From positions 62,001-126,000 of the forward strand of contig NZ_JAOQJF010000009.1 of NCBI RefSeq assembly GCF_025567195.1: DNA of 64,000 nucleotides. The letters run 5' to 3'. Source of the stretch: Alitiscatomonas aceti. GTDB lineage: Bacteria > Bacillota > Clostridia > Lachnospirales > Lachnospiraceae. The notes below the pieces were generated by a model. The model ran no database searches and had not been told where the DNA came from. It was given only the letters and a program-made list of their open reading frames with translations. Made by a program: the position numbers and the translations under genes. This document shows, piece by piece, positions 1 to 9,313 of this stretch. Every line of letters begins with the position of its first letter. Position 1 is the first letter of the stretch.

Positions 1-795
1 CTCGTCTTCGCCTTTGGGGATCCCGATCCGGATCCCCTGGGTGCTTTCATCTACAGTAAAGTAAAAATCCGGAAGGATCATCAGTCCGCTTTCCGGGGTG
101 GAATCCAGATAGAGCTGTGCCATTTTCAGCGAGGCGGCCGCAGCGTCGGCACGGCCTGTCTGCACCATCAGAAAGGCGTCATTGGCAGAGGAGACCAGAT
201 TCAGCTTTCCGCAGTCCGGGAGCTGTTCTTTTACGAACAGTTCCTGGAGAGAGCCGTTCTGTACGGTGATGGTCCTGTTTTTTAGATCTCCTGCACCGGT
301 GATCGTTCCGGCATCCTCCTGGCGGATCAGGAGGCCGTAGGCCTTCTGGGGATCCTCACTGCCGAAATAATATCCTTTGGAGAGGTTCATGGCTTCGGCC
401 CGCTCCGGCGTATAGGCCAGGGCGGAAATGGCCAGGTCATATTTCCCGGACGTGATGCTTCCCAGCACGGTGGTAAAATCCATGGGCTTCAGGCGCAGCT
501 CCACTCCCAGCTCGTTGGCGATATAGTTGGCCAGCTGGATGTCAGAGCCCGCATACCGGTCCTGGCCGGTTTTTGTGGTGTCGATAAATTCGTTGGGGGC
601 AAAGGAAGGCTCGGTGGCCACCTCGATATATCCCCTCTCTAAGATTGCGTCAAGACGGGAGGAATGGACGCTCTCACCGCCAGTCTGGGAGACCGTATGA
701 TGGGTGGATGCCTCAGCGGTGGTACATGCGGTGAGCGCAGCCACGGAAAGGGTCATCAGGGCAGTGAGAGATGCGAAAAATTTTACTTTCCTCAT
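1..795 (-). CDS. Amino-acid ABC transporter substrate-binding lipoprotein (3' end outside window)
   Basis: Extracytoplasmic solute receptor for a polar amino-acid ABC importer (SBP_bac_3 family). Seen: the ATG at 793-795 follows an AGGAGG site; an N-terminal hydrophobic segment ends in lipobox LTAC with Cys24, so it is a lipoprotein; then the family pattern appears, including IEVATEPSFAPNEF, QLANYIANELGVELRLKPMDF and YDLAISALAYTPERA. The reading frame is open to the window edge, so the C-terminal end is missing from view. The permease and ATPase genes, if linked, would lie beyond position 1. It has its own promoter at 876-904. The ligand cannot be named from this sequence. Confidence 0.88.
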   Translation of the reverse strand, partial: MRKVKFFASLTALMTLSVAALTACTTAEASTHHTVSQTGGESVHSSRLDAILERGYIEVATEPSFAPNEFIDTTKTGQDRYAGSDIQLANYIANELGVELRLKPMDFTTVLGSITSGKYDLAISALAYTPERAEAMNLSKGYYFGSEDPQKAYGLLIRQEDAGTITGAGDLKNRTITVQNGSLQELFVKEQLPDCGKLNLVSSANDAFLMVQTGRADAAAASLKMAQLYLDSTPESGLMILPDFYFTVDESTQGIRIGIPKGEDE

Positions 796-832
796 GGGAA
801 AATCCTCCTTCTTGTGGTATTTTGATATTTTT

Positions 833-849
833 ATAAATTAGCAATTTAT
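833..849. promoter_or_regulatory. Perfect dyad in the leader of the amino-acid SBP gene
   Basis: ATAAATT-AGC-AATTTAT, 7-3-7 inverted repeat. It lies just downstream of the -10 of the SBP promoter and upstream of the start codon, a usual place for a repressor operator. No regulator is encoded next to it, so the binding protein is unknown. Confidence 0.4.
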
Positions 850-875
850 CATGGTAAAATGCTAACATAGTGAAG

Positions 876-904
876 AGTATAACCTTAGGATCCGGAATTG
901 TCAA
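876..904 (-). promoter_or_regulatory. Sigma-A promoter of the amino-acid SBP gene
   Basis: On the minus strand TTGACA (899-904), 17-base spacer, TATACT (876-881). It sits between the end of the FMN-bind-like gene and the SBP start, so the SBP gene can be transcribed on its own. Confidence 0.75.
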
Positions 905-910
905 GTCCTT

Positions 911-1369
911 TTATGGGGCTTCCTTTGGAAGGGCCGCCTTTGCAACCGCGGTTTTTATGGCGTTCATCAGAGCCATGGAGGTATACTGGGAGCCTGCGGG
1001 ATATTCAAGGCCCTCCAGGGACTGGCTTTCCAGGATCTGGGCGGACAGGGCATCCATGGACGGCTGCATCAGAGGATACATGGCGGCCACAGAGTCGCTT
1101 AAGGGAACCAGGGTCACGGCGCTTATGCGGTCCGGGCTCACGGCCACCTCCACGTTTACGTTCTGGCGGCCCAGGGATAAGGAGGCCGAGTAGACTCCCG
1201 GCGCATAAACGGCCGGGGAAGCGCTTTCGGCAGTGGGAGCCGGAGCTTCTTTTTCAGAACAGAACATGAAGAAAAACAGCAGGATCAGAAAGATGGCCAG
1301 GCCGATGAAGATGGCAGTGTAGATGATCTCCTTCATCCGGAGGACAACGATTTTTGTTTTGGAGCTCAT
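911..1369 (-). CDS. Membrane-anchored FMN-binding-domain-like protein
   Basis: 152 residues. One hydrophobic helix at about residues 13-36 (IIYTAIFIGLAIFLILLFFF), then a Pro/Ala linker and a domain of roughly 95 residues. The pattern (YAPGVYSASLSL, internal VNVEVAVSPDRISAVTLVPL, then YPAGSQYTSMALMNAIKTAV) resembles the FMN_bind fold found in RnfG/NqrC-type proteins. The usual SGAT(T/S) flavin-attachment motif is not intact; AGSQYTS stands in its place, so covalent flavin is doubtful. The start at 1369 has an AAGGA site eight bases upstream. Positioned outside the membrane by the single N-terminal anchor. Family call is from pattern memory only. Confidence 0.6.
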   Translation of the reverse strand: MSSKTKIVVLRMKEIIYTAIFIGLAIFLILLFFFMFCSEKEAPAPTAESASPAVYAPGVYSASLSLGRQNVNVEVAVSPDRISAVTLVPLSDSVAAMYPLMQPSMDALSAQILESQSLEGLEYPAGSQYTSMALMNAIKTAVAKAALPKEAP

Positions 1370-1440
1370 GGGTCAGTTCCTTTGGGATTCTTTGTTTGTT
1401 ACAGCTTATGAAAACCCAGGGGTCAATATGACGGGAGGTC

Positions 1441-1469
1441 TTGTAAAAAGCGGGTTCTCCCATTATAAT
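1441..1469 (+). promoter_or_regulatory. Promoter of the D-serine dehydratase gene
   Basis: TTGTAA (1441-1446), 17-base spacer, TATAAT (1464-1469), about 70 bases before the dsdA start codon. Close to the sigma-A consensus. Confidence 0.75.
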
Positions 1470-1537
1470 GGAAACTGACATACTGCGGAGGAAAAGGCCG
1501 CAGGATGGGGTGACTTTATAATCAGGAGGTAAGGACA

Positions 1538-2866
1538 ATGGACTTAAGAGAACGGAAAGAGTTTGAAGCCCGGGTACCGGAGATCGCAGCGGCTGTGGAA
1601 AAGAAGCCGGTGGGCTGGATCAATCCGCGCCTGGTATCCATGAAGGAGCTGCCAAAGGATCTGGCGGTGACGGTGGAGGATATTGACGATGCAGAGGCGA
1701 GGCTTGAGCGGTTCGCGCCGTATATCAAGAAGCAGTTCCCGGAAACTGAAAAGGACGGCGGACTGATCGAGTCTCCGTTTGTGGAGATCCCGAAGATGAA
1801 GGAGCTTTTAAAGGAGCGCCATGGCTGTGAGCTTGCCGGAAGGCTTTACTTAAAAGAGGACAGTCAGCTGGCCATTGCCGGCTCCATCAAGGCCCGGGGC
1901 GGGATCTATGAGATCTTAAAGTATGCGGAGACCCTGGCCATTGAAAACGGGCTTTTAAAGACCACGGACGATTATTCCATCCTGGCTTCCCAGGAATTTG
2001 TAGATTTCTTTGGACGTTATACGATCCAGGTAGGCTCCACAGGAAACCTGGGCTTAAGCATTGGTATCATCAGCGCGAAGCTGGGCTTTAAGGTCATTGT
2101 CCATATGTCCCATGACGCCAGACAGTGGAAGAAGGATCTTTTAAGGAGCAAGGGTGTCACGGTGAAGGAATATGAGTCCGATTATGGGGAAGCCGTAAAG
2201 CAGGGGCGGAAGGAATCCGACAGCGACCCCACCAGCTATTTTGTGGATGACGAAAATTCCAGGGATCTGTTCATGGGATACAGCGTGGCTCCCAGAAGGT
2301 TAAAGAAGCAGCTGGAGGCGGCCGGAGTTTTCGTGGACCAGGATCACCCGCTGTTCGTATATCTGCCCTGCGGCATCGGAGGAGCGCCAGGCGGCATTGC
2401 CTATGGCTTAAAGACCGTGTTCGGTGACAATGTCCACTGCTTCTTTACAGAGCCGGTGGATTCCTGCTGTATGCTGTTGGGCATGGCCACGGGACTCCAC
2501 GACCAGGTCTGCGTCCAGGATTTCGGCATCTCCGGAAAGACCCACGCCGACGGACTGGCAGTGGGACGGCCGTCCGCCTTTGTCGGCAAGTTCATGGAGC
2601 CCATGTTAAGCGGGATCTTTACCACCGGAGACGCAGTGCTCTATGATTATATGCGGGATCTGATGGAAGCAGAAGGTGTGTTCATCGAGCCCTCCTCCTG
2701 TGCCGCCTTTGCCTTTGCAGAGGTTCCGGAGCGTCTTGGGGATTACATTAAGAGCCAGGGACTGGAGGAAAAGCAGGAAAACATCACCCACATCGCCTGG
2801 GCCACCGGAGGAAGACTGGTGCCGGAGGATGTGAAAGAGGAATACGTCCACACCCATCTGGCCTGA
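1538..2866 (+). CDS. dsdA: D-serine ammonia-lyase
   Basis: PLP-dependent cytoplasmic enzyme converting D-serine to pyruvate and ammonia; 442 residues, the normal length for DsdA. Seen: N-terminal GWINPRL; the PLP lysine in SIKARGGIYE (about residue 116); the glycine-rich phosphate loop GSTGNLGLSIG; PCGIGGAPGG; and the C-terminal EPSSCAAF. An AGGAGGT site lies about nine bases before the ATG. It has its own promoter at 1441-1469 and no linked DsdC-type regulator or D-serine permease. A hairpin follows the gene. Confidence 0.95.
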   Translation: MDLRERKEFEARVPEIAAAVEKKPVGWINPRLVSMKELPKDLAVTVEDIDDAEARLERFAPYIKKQFPETEKDGGLIESPFVEIPKMKELLKERHGCELAGRLYLKEDSQLAIAGSIKARGGIYEILKYAETLAIENGLLKTTDDYSILASQEFVDFFGRYTIQVGSTGNLGLSIGIISAKLGFKVIVHMSHDARQWKKDLLRSKGVTVKEYESDYGEAVKQGRKESDSDPTSYFVDDENSRDLFMGYSVAPRRLKKQLEAAGVFVDQDHPLFVYLPCGIGGAPGGIAYGLKTVFGDNVHCFFTEPVDSCCMLLGMATGLHDQVCVQDFGISGKTHADGLAVGRPSAFVGKFMEPMLSGIFTTGDAVLYDYMRDLMEAEGVFIEPSSCAAFAFAEVPERLGDYIKSQGLEEKQENITHIAWATGGRLVPEDVKEEYVHTHLA

Positions 2867-2867
2867 T

Positions 2868-2896
2868 CCCCGGCGGTCCGGTGTCCCGGACCGGGG
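2868..2896 (+). terminator. GC-rich hairpin after dsdA
   Basis: CGGTCCGG (2874-2881), loop TGTC, CCGGACCG (2886-2893), extended by flanking CCC/GGG. No T-run follows, so intrinsic termination is uncertain; it may instead protect the 3' end. Confidence 0.4.
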
Positions 2897-2977
2897 AAGG
2901 ACGAAACCCCTTGAAAAAGGGACGGCCGGATGGTAGAATATCAGTCGGAAGGCATGTAAATCATATAGGAGGAAATC

Positions 2978-4288
2978 ATGTATAACAATTTAAACGAAGA
3001 GTTATTTGCATTTATTAAAAAAAGCCCCACCAGCTTCCATGCCATTGCCGCTATGGAAGAATATATGGAAAATGCCGGAGCTGAAAAGCTTTCCGAGGGC
3101 AGCGTATGGAACTTAAAGGAAGGCGGTACCTATTATGTGACAAGAAATAAATCCGCCATCATCGCGTTCCATGTTCCCTGTAAGGAATTTACCGGCTTCA
3201 ATATCGCCGCCAGCCACAGTGATTCCCCGTCCTTAAAGATCAAGGAAGATCCGGAAATGAACGTGGAGAACCAGTATGTAAAATTAAATGTGGAAAAATA
3301 TGGCGGAATGCTCTGCGGACCGTGGTTTGACAGACCCCTTTCTGTGGCCGGCCGTGTGATCGTGCAGGATGGAAATAAGCTGGAGACAAAGCTTGTGGCC
3401 GTAGACCGGGATATTTTAATGCTCCCGAGCCTGGCTGTCCATATGAACCGGGATGTCAATGACGGATATAAGTACAATTTCCAGAAGGACATGCTCCCCT
3501 TATTCCGGATGCATGGCTCCAAGACGGATTTCCTGTCCATGATCGCCGCTGAGGCAGGAGTGGAAAAGGAGAACATCAAGGGCAGCGACCTGTTCCTTTA
3601 CGACAGAATGGAAGGAAGAGTATGGGGCGCAGAGGATGAATTCATCTCCGCGCCGCGTCTGGATGACCTTCAGTGCGCCTTCACATCCATGAAGGGCTTT
3701 TTAAAGAGCCAGAGCGAGAAGAGCGTTTCCGTTCTCTGCGTAATGGACAACGAGGAAGTGGGCAGCGGCACGAAGCAGGGCGCAGGCTCCACCTTCCTTT
3801 ACGATGTTCTCCGCCGGATCAACTTTTCCATGGGAAGAAGCGAGGAGGAATACTGGACAGCCGTGGCAGCCAGCTTCATGATCTCCGGCGACAACGGCCA
3901 TGCGGTCCATCCCAACTATGCGGATAAGACAGATCCCACCAGCCGTCCGTACTTAAACGGCGGTATCGTGATCAAGCACAGCGCCAACCAGAAATATACC
4001 ACCGACGCTGTTTCCGCAGCCGTAATGCGTTGTCTCTGCGACCGTGCAGGCGTGCCTTACCAGAACTTCTTAAACCGCTCCGATATGTTAGGCGGCTCCA
4101 CTCTGGGCAATATCTCCAACTCCAAGGTATCCTTAAATACCGTGGACATCGGACTGCCCCAGCTGGCAATGCATTCCTCTTATGAGACTGCAGGCGCTAA
4201 GGATATGGAGTATATGGTAAAAGCCTTCGAGGAATTCTATAAGTCCTCCATTTCCGTATCGGAAGACGGATCCTTTGAGATCCAGTAA
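2978..4288 (+). CDS. apeB: M18 family aminopeptidase
   Basis: Cytosolic two-zinc aminopeptidase of the M18 (aspartyl aminopeptidase-like) family, removing N-terminal residues from peptides; 436 residues. Seen: HSDSP (first zinc His), the bridging Asp/catalytic Glu region DNEEVGSGT, ISGDNGHAVHPNY, and the C-terminal His ligand region QLAMHSSYE. A TAGGAGG site precedes the ATG at 2978. Monocistronic by context: a hairpin at 4334-4371 separates it from the next gene. The symbol apeB is used for the bacterial M18 family; substrate preference is not readable. Confidence 0.92.
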   Translation: MYNNLNEELFAFIKKSPTSFHAIAAMEEYMENAGAEKLSEGSVWNLKEGGTYYVTRNKSAIIAFHVPCKEFTGFNIAASHSDSPSLKIKEDPEMNVENQYVKLNVEKYGGMLCGPWFDRPLSVAGRVIVQDGNKLETKLVAVDRDILMLPSLAVHMNRDVNDGYKYNFQKDMLPLFRMHGSKTDFLSMIAAEAGVEKENIKGSDLFLYDRMEGRVWGAEDEFISAPRLDDLQCAFTSMKGFLKSQSEKSVSVLCVMDNEEVGSGTKQGAGSTFLYDVLRRINFSMGRSEEEYWTAVAASFMISGDNGHAVHPNYADKTDPTSRPYLNGGIVIKHSANQKYTTDAVSAAVMRCLCDRAGVPYQNFLNRSDMLGGSTLGNISNSKVSLNTVDIGLPQLAMHSSYETAGAKDMEYMVKAFEEFYKSSISVSEDGSFEIQ

Positions 4289-4333
4289 ACACACTGGACA
4301 GATCCGGCAGCTTATTTTATACTGTATGCAAGG

Positions 4334-4371
4334 ACAGAGGCCAGGACATCAAGTTTGTCCCCGGCCTCTGT
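4334..4371 (+). terminator. Terminator-like hairpin after the M18 peptidase gene
   Basis: ACAGAGGCC (4334-4342) pairs with GGCCTCTGT (4363-4371), with further inner pairing GGAC/GTCC. The following bases are T-rich but interrupted (ATTTGATTT). It ends just before the ribosome site of the next gene. Confidence 0.6.
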
Positions 4372-4393
4372 ATTTGATTTACGGGAGGAAAAT

Positions 4394-5710
4394 ATGATGC
4401 TGGAAAACCTTGTGATGCTGGCCTTCGTGGCCGTTCTGATGTTCTGCGTGGCCTTTGGGGTCCCAACGGCCGCCGCCCTCATAGCGGGATATGTGATCTT
4501 TATCCTTTATGGGATGAAAAAGGGATATTCGGTCCCTTCACTTCTTAAAATGTCCTGGTCCGGTCTTGGTACTGTGATCCGGATCCTGTTTATCTTTCTT
4601 CTGATCGGAATCCTGACGGCCCTGTGGAGAGGCGCCGGGACCATTCCGGAGATCATCGCCGTTTCGGCGGGACTGATCCATCCTTCGGGCTTTTTACTGC
4701 TGAGCTTCTTATTAAACTGTGCTGTTTCGGTGCTGACGGGCACATCCTTTGGCACGGCGGCCACCATGGGCGTGGTCTGTATGACCATGGGATCGGCCAT
4801 GGGCGTGAATCCTCTGTTTACAGGCGGGGCGGTGGTATCGGGGATCTTTTTCGGGGACCGGTGCTCCCCGGTGTCCACCAGCGCTCTTCTGGTCAGTGAG
4901 CTGACCGGGACCGATCTGTACGGAAATATCCGCAGGATGCTCCGGTCCTGCCTGGTTCCTTTCGTTCTGACCTGTGCAGCCTATCTGGCCCTGGGGGCCT
5001 TTTCCAGAGGAGGAAGCGGAGCCATGGATGTGAAGACCATGTTCTCTGGACATTTTACCCTGCACTGGATCCTTCTGGTTCCGGCCCTTCTGATCCTGGT
5101 GATGGCGGCCTTCCGCGCAAAGGTGAAATATACCCTGCTGGCCAGTGCGGCAGCGGCGGCGGTGTGCTGTCTGGTATTCCAGAAAATGACTGTTCATGAG
5201 CTCATAAGGCTCATGATCTTCGGATACAGGTCAGAGGACCCGCAGTTAGCGGCCATGATGAACGGAGGCGGCTTCCTTTCCATGGTCCAGGTGTCGGTGA
5301 TCGTGGGGATCTCCTCGGCCTATGCGGGGATCTTTGAGGGTACCGGCCTTCTTCTGGGGATCAAAAGGTACGTGGAGGCCGTCAGCAGGAGGATCACGCC
5401 CTTCGGCGGGATCCTGGCAGTCTCTGTGGTCACCTCCATGATCTCCTTTAACCAGACCCTGGCGATCATTCTGACCGACCAGCTCACAAAGGATGCGGAG
5501 CCGGACAAGGAAAAACGGGCCCTGGCCCTGGAGGACACGGTGGTCCTCATGGCGGCCCTGGTGCCCTGGTCCATTGCAGGAAACGTGCCCATTTCCACCA
5601 TAGGCGCACCCATGGCCAGTCTGTGTCTGGCATTTTATCTGATCATTGTGCCATTGTGGAATTTTGCCCGGGCTTTGACGCAAAATCGTAAGAATTTTGA
5701 AAGAAACTGA
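4394..5710 (+). CDS. NhaC-type Na+/H+ antiporter family membrane protein
   Basis: About 438 residues, almost entirely hydrophobic with 10-12 predicted membrane helices. Motifs of the NhaC/ion-transporter superfamily are visible: SGLGTVIRI, TGTSFGTAATMGVV, GDRCSPVSTSALLVSELTGTDLYGNIRR, FNQTLAIILTDQ and the late LVPWSIAGN with a Pro-Trp pair. Likely exchanges Na+ (or a metabolite, as in MleN-like members) for protons at the cytoplasmic membrane. I chose the ATG at 4394 because GGGAGGA precedes it directly; an upstream in-frame TTG at 4355 lies inside the terminator hairpin. The exchanged substrate is not determined. Confidence 0.85.
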   Translation: MMLENLVMLAFVAVLMFCVAFGVPTAAALIAGYVIFILYGMKKGYSVPSLLKMSWSGLGTVIRILFIFLLIGILTALWRGAGTIPEIIAVSAGLIHPSGFLLLSFLLNCAVSVLTGTSFGTAATMGVVCMTMGSAMGVNPLFTGGAVVSGIFFGDRCSPVSTSALLVSELTGTDLYGNIRRMLRSCLVPFVLTCAAYLALGAFSRGGSGAMDVKTMFSGHFTLHWILLVPALLILVMAAFRAKVKYTLLASAAAAAVCCLVFQKMTVHELIRLMIFGYRSEDPQLAAMMNGGGFLSMVQVSVIVGISSAYAGIFEGTGLLLGIKRYVEAVSRRITPFGGILAVSVVTSMISFNQTLAIILTDQLTKDAEPDKEKRALALEDTVVLMAALVPWSIAGNVPISTIGAPMASLCLAFYLIIVPLWNFARALTQNRKNFERN

Positions 5711-5807
5711 AAGGAAAACGCATAAGAATAGAAAAGTTCTCGTGTTATACTGAAGCTGACACTGAAAGAGAGAAAGAGAGAACAGCGCGGTGGGAGGACA
5801 TACAGAC

Positions 5808-7265
5808 ATGAGACACGACGACAGAATGAATGAAACGGAAGGAAAAACACTGGCCCAGGGACAGGGAATGAATGTACCCGGGGAGACGGAGACCAGAGAG
5901 GAAGCGGAAATGTCCAGGGAAAAAGGACAGGACGCGGAGGAGAAGGAGGCGGCCCCGGAAGCACCGCAGGAGGACGCGGCCTTTGACCGGCAGCTGGAGG
6001 AGATGATGAACGGAACAGGAGGAAAGAAGGCCGGGAAGAAAAAGCGCGGAAAAAAGAAGTTTCTCCTGGCGGCGGCGGTCCTGGCAGTCCTGGGCATTGG
6101 AGCCGTAAAGGTCCTGGGCGGCAGCGAGCCCAGTCTTCCCACAGCAGCTACGGTGACGCCGGTGAGAAAGGAGATCCAGAACCGGCTTTCGGTCAGCGGT
6201 CCGGTTTCCGGCACCGACAGTGTGGACGTGGTATCCAATCTCCATGCAGAGGTGCTGGAGATCCCTGTAAAGGAAGGCGATAAGGTCACAAAGGGACAGG
6301 TCCTGGCAGTCCTGGACGATACAGACCTGAAAAAGGAAGTGGCCATGGCAAAAAACGATTACGATCTGGCAGTGAGCACCTGCGCGGAGCAGGACCGGGA
6401 CGCCAGGAACGGCTATGCCAAGGCGGTCCAGGATCTGAAAACGGCCCAGGACAATTATAACCGGACCAAGGTCCTCTATGACAGCGGGGACGTGCCCCTG
6501 GTGGATCTGGAAACGGCGGAAAACGGCTTAAACGATGCAAAGCGCCAGGCTGCCTCCTATGAGGTGAAGAATGGCCAGGCAGTGGCAGGGGATTCCTACC
6601 GGCTCCAGGTGGAAAAGGCCCGGTTTGAGTATGAGAAGAAGCAGGAGCAGCTGGCGGATACCCAGATCACCAGCCCCATCGACGGCACGGTGGTACGGGT
6701 CAACACCAAGGTGGGCCGGTTCGCCGATTCAGTGGAGGACTCGGAGCCTTTATTCATCATAGAAAATCTGGATGTTCTGGAAATGGAGATCAAGGTCAGC
6801 GAGTATTCCATCGGAAAGGTGGCTGTGGGCCAGGAGGCAGAGATCTCCGCAGATATCCTGGACGGAGAAACGGTCCGCGGCCAGGTGGTGTCCATTTCCC
6901 CCACCGGTGAGGAAAAGGGCGGCGGCTCCACCGAGCGGGTCATCCCCACAAAGGTGCGGATCATGGATGAGAACACAAAGCTCATTGCCGGGATCACAGC
7001 CAAGGCCCAGATCGTCCTGGAGGAAAAGGAGGATGCCCTGACGGTGCCAGTGGCCGCCGTGACGGAACGGAACGGAGTTTCCATGGTGCTGGCAGTGAAG
7101 GACGGCATGATCCATGAGGTCCCTGTGCAGACCGGCATTGAGGGAGATGTGGAGCTGGAGATCCTTCCCGGCGAGGGCGAGGAGCTGGACGAGACGACCC
7201 AGATCGTGGCCGCTCCCTCTGAGGGCTTGACGGAGGGCATGGCCGTGACCGCCATGGCGCAGTAA
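5808..7265 (+). CDS. HlyD/MacA-type efflux periplasmic adaptor subunit
   Basis: 485 residues. A long charged cytoplasmic N-terminus (to about residue 84, rich in Glu/Lys) precedes one membrane helix (FLLAAAVLAVLGIGAVKVLG). Then come a split biotin-lipoyl domain (SVSGPVSG...EIPVKEGDKVTKGQVLAVLDDTDL and later ITSPIDGTVVRV), a coiled-coil hairpin between the halves, and beta-barrel/membrane-proximal domains (GITAKAQIVLEEKEDALTVPVAAV). It links the following ABC ATPase and permease as a MacAB-like exporter of peptides or lipophilic compounds. GGGAGG precedes the ATG at 5808; a GTG at 5790 is less likely. No outer-membrane partner is expected in a monoderm. The unusually long charged N-terminus is notable. 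Confidence 0.9.
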   Translation: MRHDDRMNETEGKTLAQGQGMNVPGETETREEAEMSREKGQDAEEKEAAPEAPQEDAAFDRQLEEMMNGTGGKKAGKKKRGKKKFLLAAAVLAVLGIGAVKVLGGSEPSLPTAATVTPVRKEIQNRLSVSGPVSGTDSVDVVSNLHAEVLEIPVKEGDKVTKGQVLAVLDDTDLKKEVAMAKNDYDLAVSTCAEQDRDARNGYAKAVQDLKTAQDNYNRTKVLYDSGDVPLVDLETAENGLNDAKRQAASYEVKNGQAVAGDSYRLQVEKARFEYEKKQEQLADTQITSPIDGTVVRVNTKVGRFADSVEDSEPLFIIENLDVLEMEIKVSEYSIGKVAVGQEAEISADILDGETVRGQVVSISPTGEEKGGGSTERVIPTKVRIMDENTKLIAGITAKAQIVLEEKEDALTVPVAAVTERNGVSMVLAVKDGMIHEVPVQTGIEGDVELEILPGEGEELDETTQIVAAPSEGLTEGMAVTAMAQ

Positions 7266-7272
7266 GGGGGGA

Positions 7273-8085
7273 ATGGATGTGTTTGGAATCAGAGACAAAA
7301 AGCTTTCTCCCTATATGACAGAAAACGTCCATGAGGAGCTGATCCGCCTGGAAAACCTGGTGAAGATCTACGATACCGGAGCCATTAAGGTCCTGGGGCT
7401 GAAAAAGATCAGCCTGACCATCCGGCGGGGGGAGTTTGTAGCCATCATGGGCCATTCCGGCTCGGGAAAATCCACCCTCATGAATATCCTGGGCTGTCTG
7501 GACCGCCCCACCATGGGCCATTATTATCTGGACGGCATCGACACGGCGGAGCTGGATCCCAACGAGCTTTCGGCGGTGCGGAATTTAAAGATCGGCTTCG
7601 TGTTCCAGTCCTTTAACCTGATCTCCAGGACCTCGGCCTTAAAGAATGTGGAGCTTCCCATGACCTATGCCCGGATCCCCAAGAGGAAACGGGCGGAGCG
7701 GGCCATGGAGCTTCTGGAATGCGTGGGCCTGGGAGCCAGGGCAGACCACATGCCCAATGAAATGTCCGGAGGCCAGAGGCAGAGGGTGGCCATCGCCAGG
7801 GCTCTGGCCAACGAGCCGCCGCTGATCTTAGCCGACGAGCCCACGGGAAACCTGGATACGGCGGCTTCCATTGAGATCATGGAGATTTTTTCAGAGCTCC
7901 ATAAGGCCGGAGCCACGGTGGTGGTGGTGACCCATGAGGAAAATATCGCCGCCTTCACGGACCGGATCATCCGGTTTTCCGACGGCCAGATCATCAGCGA
8001 TGAGAAAAACTTAAATCCCACGCCTGGCAGCGGAGTGATCCACACCCGGGGACTTTACGGGAGAAAGGGGGAGGCCGTATGCTGA
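7273..8085 (+). CDS. ABC transporter ATP-binding protein (MacB/LolD type)
   Basis: 270 residues. Walker A GHSGSGKST, Q-loop VFQSFNLI, signature MSGGQRQRVAIARAL, Walker B LILADEPTGNLD and switch His VVTHE are all intact, so it should be an active ATPase. The ATG at 7273 is seven bases after the adaptor stop, preceded by a G6 ribosome site. A short C-terminal tail beyond the ATPase core (NLNPTPGSGVIHTRG) is less usual. The gene overlaps the permease start by seven bases, so the three genes are translationally coupled. Confidence 0.93.
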   Translation: MDVFGIRDKKLSPYMTENVHEELIRLENLVKIYDTGAIKVLGLKKISLTIRRGEFVAIMGHSGSGKSTLMNILGCLDRPTMGHYYLDGIDTAELDPNELSAVRNLKIGFVFQSFNLISRTSALKNVELPMTYARIPKRKRAERAMELLECVGLGARADHMPNEMSGGQRQRVAIARALANEPPLILADEPTGNLDTAASIEIMEIFSELHKAGATVVVVTHEENIAAFTDRIIRFSDGQIISDEKNLNPTPGSGVIHTRGLYGRKGEAVC

Positions 8086-9290
8086 TCGAAAATATGGCCA
8101 TGGCCTTCCACGCCATAAAGGCCAATAAGATGCGTTCCTTCCTCACCATGCTGGGCATCATCATCGGCATTGGCTCTGTGATCTCCATTGTGTCCATCGG
8201 CGATACCATGCGGGGACTGTTCCAGGATCTTTATAAGGACGTGGGGATCACCCAGGCCTATATCCAGATCGGCTACTGGATCGATGATGTGCGTATGACC
8301 GATTATTTCACCCTGGATGATCTGGATAAGATCAAAGAGGTATTCGGGGATGAGGTGGCTTACATCGACAGCAGTGCGTATCTGAGCACAGATGTACAGG
8401 CGGGCCGTACGAAAATGAAGTTTGAATTTACCGGCATCGACTATAATTACCAGGAAGTACAGCCAGTGGATGTGATCTACGGCCGCTATCTCAACGAGGG
8501 AGATGTGCTGGGCCGGAGGAAAAACCTGGTGATGGAGGCAAAAAGCGCCGAGAAGCTGTTCGGAACGGAAAACGCCGTGGGGAAAAGCCTGCGGATGACC
8601 GTTTACGGGGAGACAGACGAGTATACGGTGGTGGGCGTTTACAAAAAAGAGATGAACGCCTTCCAGGCGCTGATGATGGGGACTGGGAGCGATACGGGAG
8701 CGGCCTTTATCCCCTATACGATCCTCACCTGGCCCAATGATAACTTTTACTCCTGCCGTCTGTTCGCGGCGGACGATGTGGATATGACGGATTTCATGAA
8801 CCGGCTCATGGCGTATATCGCCAAACAGAAGGACAGGAAGCCAGAGGACTTTTACAGCCAGACGGCGGTGGATGAGATGGGCAGTGTGGACAGTATGATG
8901 GGAGCCCTGTCCGCGGCTGTGGGCGGGATCGCAGCCATTTCTCTCCTGGTGGGAGGCATCGGCATTATGAACATCATGCTGGTCTCTGTTACGGAGCGGA
9001 CCCGGGAGATCGGGATCCGGAAGGCTCTGGGAGCCAGGACCCGGGACGTGCTGATCCAGTTCCTGACAGAATCGGCGATCCTCTCGGCCTGCGGCGGCAT
9101 CATCGGCGTGGTGCTGGCGGTGAGCGTGGTATCCCTGGGCGGCATGGCCCTGGGACTTCCAGTGGTCATAAAGCCTGGGATCATTTTCCTGGCTGTGGGA
9201 TTCTCCGCAGTGGTGGGAATTTTCTTCGGGATCTATCCGGCCTCCCGGGCGGCCAAGGCAGATCCCATCGACGCCCTGCGGTACGAATAA
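8079..9290 (+). CDS. ABC transporter permease (MacB/FtsX type)
   Basis: 403 residues. N-terminal helix after ALHAIKANKMRSFLTMLGIIIGIGSVISI, a typical MacB start; an extracellular MacB core domain (about residues 50-270); and three C-terminal FtsX helices with the signature ISLLVGGIGIMNIMLVSVTERTREIGIRKALGA in pieces (seen at residues 285-330). It completes the adaptor-ATPase-permease exporter at 5808-9290. The ATG overlaps the ATPase stop. A strong terminator follows at 9314-9339. The exported substrate is unknown; no peptide or bacteriocin gene is adjacent. Confidence 0.92.
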   Translation: MLIENMAMAFHAIKANKMRSFLTMLGIIIGIGSVISIVSIGDTMRGLFQDLYKDVGITQAYIQIGYWIDDVRMTDYFTLDDLDKIKEVFGDEVAYIDSSAYLSTDVQAGRTKMKFEFTGIDYNYQEVQPVDVIYGRYLNEGDVLGRRKNLVMEAKSAEKLFGTENAVGKSLRMTVYGETDEYTVVGVYKKEMNAFQALMMGTGSDTGAAFIPYTILTWPNDNFYSCRLFAADDVDMTDFMNRLMAYIAKQKDRKPEDFYSQTAVDEMGSVDSMMGALSAAVGGIAAISLLVGGIGIMNIMLVSVTERTREIGIRKALGARTRDVLIQFLTESAILSACGGIIGVVLAVSVVSLGGMALGLPVVIKPGIIFLAVGFSAVVGIFFGIYPASRAAKADPIDALRYE

Positions 9291-9313
9291 AAATAAAAGA
9301 AGCTGTTTTGCTG

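Noticed and set aside
5246..6346. 366-residue minus-strand reading frame
   Set aside because: Antisense to the antiporter and HlyD-type genes; Ser/Pro-rich composition is a GC shadow, with no start site or family motif.
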